A DNA stretch of 64,000 nt, taken from Terriglobus albidus (lineage in GTDB: Bacteria > Acidobacteriota > Terriglobia > Terriglobales > Acidobacteriaceae). This document shows, piece by piece, positions 16,661 through 25,985 of the stretch. Every line of letters begins with the position of its first letter. Within the stretch, counting starts at the first letter, position 1. The notes below the pieces were generated by a model. The model was not told the DNA's origin. It worked only from the letters and a program-made list of their open reading frames with translations, and made no database searches. The DNA lies in assembly GCF_008000815.1 (NCBI RefSeq), contig NZ_CP042806.1, forward strand, positions 6,138,001-6,202,000, in the 5' to 3' direction. Position numbers and translations under genes: made by a program.

Positions 16661-17578
16661 TTACTCCGCCTGGCACGTCGGGCACCAATACAAACTGCGC
16701 CCAGCCATCTCCTGCCGCTGCACCTTCGTACCGCACACCCAGCAGGGCTTGCCGTGGCGCCGGTAGACGTAGTGCACCTCCGGTTTCAACGGCTTCCCTT
16801 CACCGTGCGGACGATCCTTCGGCAGGGTCGTGACAATCCTTCTGTCCACCATACCTGCCTTAAGCAGCGGAATGGAATCGTTCCACATCGCCTCAACTGT
16901 TGTCTTTGGCACATCTTTGCCGGCAAGAAAGGGCGACAACCGCGCCCGGTACAACAACTCCGCGCGATAGATATTTCCGATGCCCGAAAGCACCGACTGG
17001 TCCATCAACAGCGCCGCAATCTGCGTCTTCGACCGCGCAATCTTCGCAAACGCCGGCTCGGGATCGTCCCCGTTCAACGCATCAGGCCCTAACCGACCCA
17101 GCAGCTTCTTCCACTGCTCGCGGTCATAAAGCGAACAATCCGAGGGGCCACGCAGCTCGATCCAGTCCACATCCGCAGGCTCCAGCGAGGTCGATCCGTC
17201 ATCCTCGGAGTACCACCCATGCCGCGTCGTACTCGCCTCTCCGTTGTCATCCTGAGCGGAGCGCGGCGAAGCCGAAGAACCCGCTTTCTTTGCACACTGT
17301 CTGGATAACCTCACCCGCAATGCGCCCTTCACCGGCAGCAACTCGCCGACACCTTCCGTCCAGTCACCGTAACGACCGAGATGCACATGCAGAATCGCAT
17401 CCGGCCCGAACTCATAGCCGAGATGCTTACCCACTGCATGAATCTTTTTCAGTGTCTTGCCATCGATAGCATCGGCATCAGCAAAGCGTCCGCCGGGAGC
17501 TTCAACATGAAGCTTCTTCCCGACGAACGCTTTGGTGTGTCTCTCCGCCCAACGGTGAATCTCATTTCCTTCAGGCAT
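16661..17578 (-). CDS. Nei/Fpg-family DNA glycosylase with in-frame repeat insertion
   Basis: This 305-residue protein begins MPEGNEIHRW, with catalytic Pro2 and Glu3 after Met removal. It has the helix-two-turn-helix (SVLSGIGNIYRAELL, about 205-219) and a C-terminal zinc finger with CWVC and CPTC pairs. It removes oxidised pyrimidines (Nei) or purines (Fpg) and cleaves the abasic site. Residues about 96-112 (KKAGSSASPRSAQDD) are not family sequence. They translate an intergenic-type repeat (TCATCCTGAGCGGAGCG...GAAGAAC) inserted in frame, which explains the above-average length. The catalytic parts are intact, so it is probably active. Confidence 0.9.
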   Translation of the reverse strand: MPEGNEIHRWAERHTKAFVGKKLHVEAPGGRFADADAIDGKTLKKIHAVGKHLGYEFGPDAILHVHLGRYGDWTEGVGELLPVKGALRVRLSRQCAKKAGSSASPRSAQDDNGEASTTRHGWYSEDDGSTSLEPADVDWIELRGPSDCSLYDREQWKKLLGRLGPDALNGDDPEPAFAKIARSKTQIAALLMDQSVLSGIGNIYRAELLYRARLSPFLAGKDVPKTTVEAMWNDSIPLLKAGMVDRRIVTTLPKDRPHGEGKPLKPEVHYVYRRHGKPCWVCGTKVQRQEMAGRSLYWCPTCQAE

Positions 17579-17608
17579 GAATCTCCGCTTTACCTCGCAG
17601 ATGCGCTC

Positions 17609-17779
17609 TTAGTTCCACACATGCTCTAACGGCATCGGCTCAATCCGGAAGATCACATCCGGAGCTACCTCGGAGAACTTACGAACGAACTCACGCGCCT
17701 GGTCTTCCGTCTCAAACATGTTCTGCTGGTGCATCTTGCCGCCTACAAACTGTTCGCATTTCCAGATCATCGTGTTCAT
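17609..17779 (-). CDS. Small conserved-looking protein of unknown function
   Basis: This 56-residue protein begins MNTMIWKCEQFVGGKMHQQ and ends RIEPMPLEHVWN. Start ATG 17779 follows GAGGT at a good distance. It is compact and mixed alpha/beta in appearance, with no signal peptide and one Cys. It lies between the glycosylase and dnaK genes on the same strand. I recall similar unnamed proteins in acidobacteria, but cannot name a family or function. Confidence 0.65.
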   Translation of the reverse strand: MNTMIWKCEQFVGGKMHQQNMFETEDQAREFVRKFSEVAPDVIFRIEPMPLEHVWN

Positions 17780-17915
17780 ATCGTTACCTCTCCTCCCACC
17801 TGCTGTTTCTATAAACCCCAAATCCTGCTCTTCGTTTCTGCCGTCAGATACACCGCGGGCGCTCTGAATCAAACTTCAAGAGCGCCCGCGTATGCTTCTC
17901 AGCGAGAAGCAGTTG

Positions 17916-19829
<1,914 letters not shown>

Positions 19830-19895
19830 AAGCCTGCTCCTAAACCCTCTGAAATCCGTCCCGAAGGACGCAAACCCAATCCCTCGACAGTCTCT

Positions 19896-19924
19896 ATTCT
19901 GAACATTGAGTGAGTTACTGTCAA
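19896..19924 (-). promoter_or_regulatory. Predicted sigma70-type promoter of dnaK
   Basis: On the minus strand TTGACA (19924-19919), a 17-nt spacer and CAGAAT (19901-19896) lie 67 bp upstream of the dnaK ATG. No HrcA/CIRCE inverted repeat was found near it. Confidence 0.6.
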
Positions 19925-20017
19925 CTTATCTGATGCGCCACCATTCGCCCAGGTTTCACCCTCTTTTTCCTTTCTTTCCCGCTCGAACCGAAGGATACTT
20001 CTGCCCTTGGAGGCTCA

Positions 20018-20785
20018 ATGCTGCGAACGGTTTGCCTCACTCTTCTTTCTGCCACCCTTCTTGCCCAACAGCCCGCCACCGCCCCGCAGGACGCCACGCC
20101 CAAGGCCCCTGTCAGGCCGCCGGACGGCGGCACCTCCGAAGTACTGGAGAGCATCTACATCCCCCCAAAGCCGGGCGCTCCCTTCTCCTTGACCCTCAAT
20201 ACGGAATGGGTGCGGAGCTATGCCGACGGCAATACCACCACCGTGACCAACCACCGGTTCATCGCCCGCGACGCCCAGGGGAGGATCTTCGAGGAGCGCC
20301 GCCTTCTAGGCCCGGTTGGCAGCCGCGGCAACTCCTACCTCTCCTGGTGGCAGCACGGCGACCCGGCCGCGCATGTCTTCTACAACTGCCATCCCTACAA
20401 GAAAGTCTGCTACATGCTGCCCTACAACGACCCGGTCGACGTCGACCCCACCTTCGACCCGGGTGTACAGAGCTTCCCGGCTGGTTCTACGACGCGCGAG
20501 GACCTGGGCCGCCGGTTCATCCTCGGAATCGATACCCACGGGGTTCGCGTGACCACCACCCTAAAACCAGGGGTTCTGGGGAACTCGCAGCCCTGGGTTA
20601 TCACCCGGGAGTACTGGTACTCCGAGCAGCTCGGCATCAACCTGCTCTCCATTCGCAACGATCCGCGCTCCGGCCACCAGACCTTCACGGTTGCCGAGAT
20701 CAGCACAGCGCCGCCGGACCCCAAACTCTTCGATCTTCCTGAAGGATTCCCGATCATCGACCAGCGGGCACCCAGCCAAAAGTAA
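20018..20785 (+). CDS. Secreted protein of unknown function, acidobacterial type
   Basis: This 255-residue protein has a short signal peptide (MLRTVCLTLLSATLLAQQ), a Pro/Ala-rich linker to about residue 45 and a mostly beta domain with LNTEWVRSYADGNTTTVTNHRFIARD and a C-terminal EISTAPPDPKLFDLPEGF. I recognise the pattern from many uncharacterised acidobacterial secreted proteins but know of no function. GGAGG lies six nt before ATG 20018. It is divergent from dnaK. Two Cys in NCHPYKKVC may form a disulphide after export. Confidence 0.75.
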   Translation: MLRTVCLTLLSATLLAQQPATAPQDATPKAPVRPPDGGTSEVLESIYIPPKPGAPFSLTLNTEWVRSYADGNTTTVTNHRFIARDAQGRIFEERRLLGPVGSRGNSYLSWWQHGDPAAHVFYNCHPYKKVCYMLPYNDPVDVDPTFDPGVQSFPAGSTTREDLGRRFILGIDTHGVRVTTTLKPGVLGNSQPWVITREYWYSEQLGINLLSIRNDPRSGHQTFTVAEISTAPPDPKLFDLPEGFPIIDQRAPSQK

Positions 20786-20847
20786 GCGAGGCGTACGTCT
20801 ACACACACCCTCGCCCAAGCCGCCCCGGACCAACTGGCAACTGCTTT

Positions 20848-21726
20848 TTAAGCTGCTATCGAAGCCTCGGGATGTCCCTGCGGCAGGATCAGGTTCCCGT
20901 CGCCATCTATCTCATTTGACTCCACATAGAAGTGGGTCAGATTCGCGACGCCGAAGGTCGTCGTGATCGCTACATCGGTCGCATCGCGGCCTGTCGCCAT
21001 CAACACACGACCGATGCGCGGATGATTGTGACGCGCATCCATCGTCCACCAGCGGCCGTCGAGAAAGACCTCGTACCAAGCAGAAAAATCCCCCGCTCCG
21101 GCGTAGGGCGAACGAATGTCGCCGAGGTAGCCGGCAACATACCGTGCCGGAATATTCATGGCCCGCGTCAGCGTAATCGCCAGGTGCTGAAAGTCACGGC
21201 ATACACCGACACGCTCCGTGAACAGATCGAGCGCGGTCTTGGTGGGCCGCGCCGAGTTGTAATCGAAGCTCACATGATCGTGTACCCAGTCACGAATGGT
21301 TACTGCCAGCAGCCATCCCTTAGGAACACTCCCGAAAAGATCGCTGGCAAGACCGCACATCCGGTCTACCTCGCAGTAGCGGCTGGCAAGCAGGAAGGGC
21401 AGCACTGCTGCCGGAAGATCCCGCACCTCGGCCTGTTGGGCGTCTATCTTCATGAGATCGGGCATGCCATCGATCTCCACCACATTCGATCCGCTCAACC
21501 TCACCGCCCCAGCGGGCAGATGCACCCGTGAGCAGCGATTACCGTAGCTGTCCTGATACTTCTCCGTCACCAGCCGCGACATCTGCCCACCATCAACATG
21601 TTCCACGACAAGCGGTGTCACCTCACGCGCAAGAGCATCGACCGACGGATGCAGGTCCAACATGGCGAGCATCGTTATCGGAGCAGGCAGCTGGAACTGA
21701 ATATCGAATTCAGAGCGAATGAGCAT
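20848..21726 (-). CDS. Transglutaminase-like protein, canonical His replaced
   Basis: This 292-residue protein has an N-terminal beta region (1-110) and a transglutaminase core. The nucleophile Cys176 sits in ERVGVCRDFQH, and YVAGYLGDI and GRWWTMDARHNHPRIGR follow. At the position where most relatives read HAW (catalytic His) it reads DFSAWYEV, so the usual Cys-His-Asp triad is incomplete; a His in DARHN might substitute. Such proteins act as Cys peptidases or amidases in the cytoplasm, often with peptide-ligase-like partners that are not present here. Start ATG 21726 excludes an unlikely 28-residue extension. Confidence 0.8.
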   Translation of the reverse strand: MLIRSEFDIQFQLPAPITMLAMLDLHPSVDALAREVTPLVVEHVDGGQMSRLVTEKYQDSYGNRCSRVHLPAGAVRLSGSNVVEIDGMPDLMKIDAQQAEVRDLPAAVLPFLLASRYCEVDRMCGLASDLFGSVPKGWLLAVTIRDWVHDHVSFDYNSARPTKTALDLFTERVGVCRDFQHLAITLTRAMNIPARYVAGYLGDIRSPYAGAGDFSAWYEVFLDGRWWTMDARHNHPRIGRVLMATGRDATDVAITTTFGVANLTHFYVESNEIDGDGNLILPQGHPEASIAA

Positions 21727-21812
21727 AGATTCACCACGGGCTTTCCTGGAGTGAGATGCCGAAATGCCATCGGACCGCTGTCTGCGGCCCTTATGCCACA
21801 GCCATTGCAACC

Positions 21813-22568
21813 CTAAATGCCTGCATACCAGGCATATCCGCCCTCCGGCGAAGACGATCCCAGTCCCTTACCGAAGTGCTTCATCGAGTCGGTTACGGTG
21901 ATAGAGTCGACAAACTTCAGGCTCTTATAGCCAAGTTGCCGTGGCAGACGAAGACGCAGTGGTCCACCGAATCTGACAGGCAGATCGTCATCGTTCATGC
22001 CATAAGTAAGCAGTGTCTGCGGATGCATCGCATCGGCCATGTCGATACTCTCCCACCAATCGCGGTCGATGGAACGATAGATAACGTAGCGAGCCTGAGT
22101 CAGCATGCCGGCAGCGTGCAGTACCTCGAAGAGCGGCGTACCGATCCACTCCGCGATGTACGACCAGCCCTCCTCACACGCCAGTTCCGTAACCTGGCTG
22201 CGTATTGGCAGCGCCTTGAGATCTGCAAGCGAGAGCGATGCCGGGTGCGCCACCATGCCGTCGATCGTCAGCTTCCACTCCTTGAATCCGGCAGACTGAT
22301 GGCGTTTGAACTCGTCTTTGAGTGGCGGTATCTCATTCGCGAACGGAGCCTTCGAGATCATGTTGCGAGAGAACTCACGCGCCGTCGAGTGAGCGGTCAG
22401 CAACCGTTGCGTCGCGTAGGTCAGCGTCTCTCCCGGACCATAGATACCACCGCTGTCAGGAGGCACCAGGCCATATCTCCGCGCCAGCCGCGCCGCTACT
22501 CCTGCAGCAGAAACACCGGCGCCTGCAGCTACAGCCGCCACAATCATCCTTCGCCGCGTCATGCTCAT
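21813..22568 (-). CDS. Molybdopterin-dependent oxidoreductase (SUOX/MsrP-like), Tat-exported
   Basis: This 251-residue protein has a twin-arginine start (MSMTRRRMIVAAVAAG) and a sulfite-oxidase-fold core. The probable Mo-ligand Cys131 lies in ELACEEGWSYIAEW and a second cofactor-binding stretch is GGPLRLRLPRQLGYKSLKFV. It is expected to act in the periplasm, as MsrP reduces methionine sulfoxide, taking electrons from a membrane cytochrome. Its start codon overlaps the end of the cytochrome b561 gene, so the pair forms one enzyme system. Exact substrate unknown. Confidence 0.85.
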   Translation of the reverse strand: MSMTRRRMIVAAVAAGAGVSAAGVAARLARRYGLVPPDSGGIYGPGETLTYATQRLLTAHSTAREFSRNMISKAPFANEIPPLKDEFKRHQSAGFKEWKLTIDGMVAHPASLSLADLKALPIRSQVTELACEEGWSYIAEWIGTPLFEVLHAAGMLTQARYVIYRSIDRDWWESIDMADAMHPQTLLTYGMNDDDLPVRFGGPLRLRLPRQLGYKSLKFVDSITVTDSMKHFGKGLGSSSPEGGYAWYAGI

Positions 22569-23287
22569 AGCTGCTCCTCCTTCACGACACCGGTCACCAT
22601 CGCCCGTGTCCGGCTCCAGAAACCCGCCAGCGTCACCATCACGACGTGCACAACAAAGAACAAGACCAGCGCAACGGTCGCGAAGAAGTGCAGTGTGCGA
22701 GCTGACTGCCGTCCACCGAGAGCCTCCACTGCCCAGGGAGCAACAGAGGCAACCGCAGGCGACAACGCCAGACCAGTCCAGATCAGAAGTGGCAGCAGAC
22801 CGAAGATCACGCCTAGATAGGCCGCGCGTTGCACGGCGTTATAAGCGCCACTCTCTTTCACCGGAGCGCGGTGAAGATATCTGCCCAGCACCGCAGCGTA
22901 TGCCTTCCAGTTACGCTGCTCACGTGCCGGCAGTAGATCACGGCGAAGATGGCCGTTCCAGAGACTCGCCAGCACATAGACGATGCCAGTCAGAATAATC
23001 AGCCATGCGGCCTCAAAGTGCAGATAGCGGCTCCATCCATTCTGATCCGGCAGCACGGCGTATCCCGTGGGCACCATAGCGCGAGACGATGGCACATGCA
23101 GCGTGAACAACGGATGCATATTCACATTGCCTGTCTCTCCCCAGTAAAACCGTGGATGCGAGAGAAGAATCTCAACACCGGTCACCAGCAGCGCTAGAAA
23201 ACAAAACACCGTGATCCAGTGCGTCACACGCACGACGGCGGAGTGCCGCGATCTCTCGGTAGCAGGCGCTGCAACGGTAGTTGGCAC
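22565..23287 (-). CDS. Cytochrome b561-type membrane subunit
   Basis: This 240-residue membrane protein has four to five transmembrane segments. Candidate haem-ligand His residues lie in VRVTHWITVF, YLHFEAAWLI, RTLHFFATVAL and VVHVVMV. It should pass quinol electrons to the exported molybdoenzyme encoded just downstream. GTG 23287 was chosen because a TATGCT box ends exactly 6 nt before it, matching the leaderless pattern of other genes here; GTG 23311 in the same frame lies upstream of that box. The stop overlaps the next start by 4 nt. Confidence 0.82.
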   Translation of the reverse strand: MPTTVAAPATERSRHSAVVRVTHWITVFCFLALLVTGVEILLSHPRFYWGETGNVNMHPLFTLHVPSSRAMVPTGYAVLPDQNGWSRYLHFEAAWLIILTGIVYVLASLWNGHLRRDLLPAREQRNWKAYAAVLGRYLHRAPVKESGAYNAVQRAAYLGVIFGLLPLLIWTGLALSPAVASVAPWAVEALGGRQSARTLHFFATVALVLFFVVHVVMVTLAGFWSRTRAMVTGVVKEEQL

Positions 23288-23293
23288 GACGGG

Positions 23294-23299
23294 AGCATA
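23294..23299 (-). promoter_or_regulatory. -10 box of a probable leaderless promoter (cytochrome b561 gene)
   Basis: TATGCT, six nt before GTG 23287. The divergent ATPase gene has the identical hexamer six nt before its ATG. Confidence 0.45.
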
Positions 23300-23371
23300 G
23301 CACGGAGTCACCCTCGTCCCGCCACAAGAAATCAGCCAATTTCAGAGTGCAACAGCAATGCTGCGACCAGC

Positions 23372-23377
23372 TATGCT
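23372..23377 (+). promoter_or_regulatory. -10 box of a probable leaderless promoter (AAA ATPase gene)
   Basis: TATGCT, six nt before ATG 23384, with no Shine-Dalgarno between. Confidence 0.5.
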
Positions 23378-23383
23378 GCATCT

Positions 23384-24550
23384 ATGATCCGCACGATCGC
23401 CATCCAGGGATACCGCTCGATTCGCGATCTCGTTCTTCCCCTGGGGCAGCTCAGTGTCGTCACCGGAGCCAATGGCAGCGGAAAGTCCAATATCTACCGT
23501 TCGTTACACCTGCTCGCCGATGCGGCGCAGAACTCTGTGGTTGGTTCGCTGGCGCGTGAGGGCGGACTGCCCTCCACCTTCTGGGCCGGTCCTGAGACCA
23601 TTGCCCGCAGCGTGCGGCAGGGAGAGCATGCAGTGCAGGCCCTGGCGAAACGGAGCGTCGCCAGCCTGAAGCTCGGCTTCGGCAGCGATCTCTACGGATA
23701 CAGCATCGACCTCGGATATCCGCCACCTTCCAGGACCATGTTTGGACTGGATCCGCATATCAAGCGGGAGTGCATCTGGAACGGCGCCATCTATCGGAAG
23801 GCCTCCGCCATGGTCGACCGTCGCAACAACTACGTCTGGTTCTCCACCACACGTGACGAAGAGCCAGTGATGCTGACCCAGCACCTTGCCGACACTGACA
23901 GCATGCTGGCAACGATTCCCGATCCCCAACGTGCACCGGAGATGCTCGCTGTCCGCGAATCGATCCGCAAGTGGCGATTCTACGATCACTTCCGCACCGA
24001 TGCGGACTCACCTGTTCGTGCGGCACAGATCGGCACGTTTTCTCCGATTCTGCATCATGACGGAAGCAACCTCGCGGCTGCACTTGAGACCATTATCGAA
24101 CTTCGCTCCGACGAGGAATTGGCACGTACCGTTGACGATGCGTTCCCCGGAAGCGGCCTACACGTCGAGAACACCGATGGCCGATTCAGCATCTGCCTGC
24201 GGCAGCATGGGCTGCTACGCTCACTCTCTGCCGCGGAACTCTCCGACGGAACCCTTCGCTATCTACTGCTGACGGCTGCCCTGCTAACTCCGCGGCCGCC
24301 GGAGCTTCTGGTCCTCAACGAACCAGAGACGAGCCTCCATCCAGACCTGCTACCGGCGCTGGCAAGGCTGATCCGCGCCGCTGCAAAGAACACGCAAATC
24401 ATCGTCGTTTCGCACGCTCCAGTACTTATCGAAAATATCCTCGCCGAACCCGGTTGTGCCCACCTGCACCTGATCAAATCATTCGGAGAGACGACGCTCG
24501 AATCGGCCACGCTCTTCAATACACCAAAGTGGGCCTGGCCCGCACGATAG
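23384..24550 (+). CDS. AAA-family ATPase (RecF/OLD-like, stand-alone)
   Basis: This 388-residue protein begins MIRTIAIQGYRSIRDLVLPLGQ, the N-terminal strand usual for SMC/RecF-type ATPases. Walker A GANGSGKSN is at residues 28-36, an ABC-signature-like ELSDGTLRYL lies in the second half, and Walker B LLVLNEPETSLHP is near 308-320, followed by a VVSHAP switch. No TOPRIM nuclease domain follows, so it is not a full OLD protein. Such genes are linked to DNA repair, anti-phage defence or unknown roles; no defence partner is adjacent. Start 23384 was chosen by the motif start and the TATGCT box. Confidence 0.88.
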   Translation: MIRTIAIQGYRSIRDLVLPLGQLSVVTGANGSGKSNIYRSLHLLADAAQNSVVGSLAREGGLPSTFWAGPETIARSVRQGEHAVQALAKRSVASLKLGFGSDLYGYSIDLGYPPPSRTMFGLDPHIKRECIWNGAIYRKASAMVDRRNNYVWFSTTRDEEPVMLTQHLADTDSMLATIPDPQRAPEMLAVRESIRKWRFYDHFRTDADSPVRAAQIGTFSPILHHDGSNLAAALETIIELRSDEELARTVDDAFPGSGLHVENTDGRFSICLRQHGLLRSLSAAELSDGTLRYLLLTAALLTPRPPELLVLNEPETSLHPDLLPALARLIRAAAKNTQIIVVSHAPVLIENILAEPGCAHLHLIKSFGETTLESATLFNTPKWAWPAR

Positions 24551-24571
24551 TTCTAGTAGAAGATCTGATCA

Positions 24572-25855
24572 TTATCCAAAAGCAACGACCGCGACCGGCT
24601 GCGCTTCCGGATCCTCTTTCGCTGCCCGAAGCAGCCACCAGCCCACCACATAACCGACAATCGCCAGGGGCAGAGAGATCTGCAATGGCGTCCCTATATC
24701 CGGCAGGTAGCTCACGATCAGATGAATCGCCAGGAACCCCCACGCCTTCGCACCGCTCTTGAAGATCGGCGGCACGCATGCCGGAACGGCAAGCATAAAG
24801 AGCGGCCAGGCATAGCCGAACAACCGCGGCACCGCTGTTCCCAGCATCGGCGCCAGCAAAAACGAAATTACGCCGTAAATTAAGCAGAAGCGCAGAAAAA
24901 GGCTTTCACGCCACAATGAACGCCACGTACGGATAGGAAAAAAGAAAAGCAGGAGCAACGGGAAAAGCCCAAAGCGTGTGAGGCCATCAAAAAGTGTCGT
25001 CAAGGGCAAAGAAAGCACCCACTCGCAGACACCAAAGACTTTGATGGGACCGAATGGCAAATGTATCTGCCATGCCGGTGTACATATGTTCATTCCTGCT
25101 GTCCACGGATAAGCTCCAATAACATTCTTAAAAAAATTCCAGGGAATCTTGCCCAGAACATAGAGCGAACCCGGAACGTGTTGCTGGTTCGCCAGAGCGT
25201 TCGCGCTCAGCCGGCTCGTAATGAAGGAACCTGCAAAGGTCGCAACAAAAGCAAGTACACGCTCGATTACACGCAGACGTTTCCAGGCAGCTAACAGCAG
25301 ACATAACAGCACCAGAAGAGTGGACTCCCGCGAGAGCGAAAGCGGAAACAGCATAAGCATCGCCGCCAGCGTCTGACGATTCGCTAAAGCGTAGAGCATG
25401 ATCCCCAACAGCGCTGCATACCAGAGATCAGGAAGCGCGAGCCCCCGGACCAGATCAGCCCAGAAGAAACAACCGCCAGTAGCAATTAGAATCCACACCG
25501 GTGTTCCCGAGCGCAACAGAAGACCACCAACGATCGTCAGTACGACGACGATCGAAGCAACCCCGAGAGCAATAAAAATCGAATAAACAGAAAAGCCCGT
25601 CAGATGCGAAAGGCCACGAACGACCAAAGGCTGCAGTTGACGCGTGGCAAAGGGCTGCATGACACGCTCAACATGACCTTCGGCGAGAGCGATGTACCAC
25701 TCTACATCAGAGATCGCAAAGAAACTGCTGCCCCGATATCCCCTAACGAGCGCCAGTAACGAAGAAAATACAACGAAGATCGCCAGTTGCAGGAGCTGAA
25801 TGGGCTGCTCTGACCGCACCCGTGTCTGCGAAGAAGGAGCCGAGAACAAGGTCAT
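24572..25855 (-). CDS. Multi-pass membrane protein of unknown function
   Basis: This 427-residue protein has about 10 hydrophobic helices. It resembles polytopic glycosyltransferase-like or DUF2029-like proteins in layout, with a first periplasmic loop ISDVEWYIALAEGHVERVM and a helix-loop motif FPLSLSRESTLLV. The protein at 29183-30268 has the analogous motif LIGTLNRETTMFL, so the two may be distant relatives. No catalytic residues can be assigned with certainty. It follows a GATAAAG/CTTTATC palindrome at its promoter. Confidence 0.6.
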   Translation of the reverse strand: MTLFSAPSSQTRVRSEQPIQLLQLAIFVVFSSLLALVRGYRGSSFFAISDVEWYIALAEGHVERVMQPFATRQLQPLVVRGLSHLTGFSVYSIFIALGVASIVVVLTIVGGLLLRSGTPVWILIATGGCFFWADLVRGLALPDLWYAALLGIMLYALANRQTLAAMLMLFPLSLSRESTLLVLLCLLLAAWKRLRVIERVLAFVATFAGSFITSRLSANALANQQHVPGSLYVLGKIPWNFFKNVIGAYPWTAGMNICTPAWQIHLPFGPIKVFGVCEWVLSLPLTTLFDGLTRFGLFPLLLLFFFPIRTWRSLWRESLFLRFCLIYGVISFLLAPMLGTAVPRLFGYAWPLFMLAVPACVPPIFKSGAKAWGFLAIHLIVSYLPDIGTPLQISLPLAIVGYVVGWWLLRAAKEDPEAQPVAVVAFG

Positions 25856-25878
25856 GACCTGTTTCTTTCAGAAAGGTA

Positions 25879-25895
25879 GATAAAGCTACTTTATC
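25879..25895. promoter_or_regulatory. Inverted repeat GATAAAG-N3-CTTTATC upstream of membrane protein gene
   Basis: A perfect 7-3-7 inverted repeat 24 bp upstream of ATG 25855; either an operator or a small mRNA hairpin in the 5' leader. Confidence 0.35.
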
Positions 25896-25985
25896 CTGAC
25901 CTGCACGGAGCGCGCATCGTCCCTGCAGGATCCTTAACATGATGTAAACAGTTAGTTCCTGGTCTTCGATTCTTATTCGAAAGGA

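Noticed and set aside
19830-20017. CIRCE (HrcA) operator upstream of dnaK
   Set aside because: No TTAGCACTC-N9-GAGTGCTAA-like repeat found; only a sigma70-like promoter.
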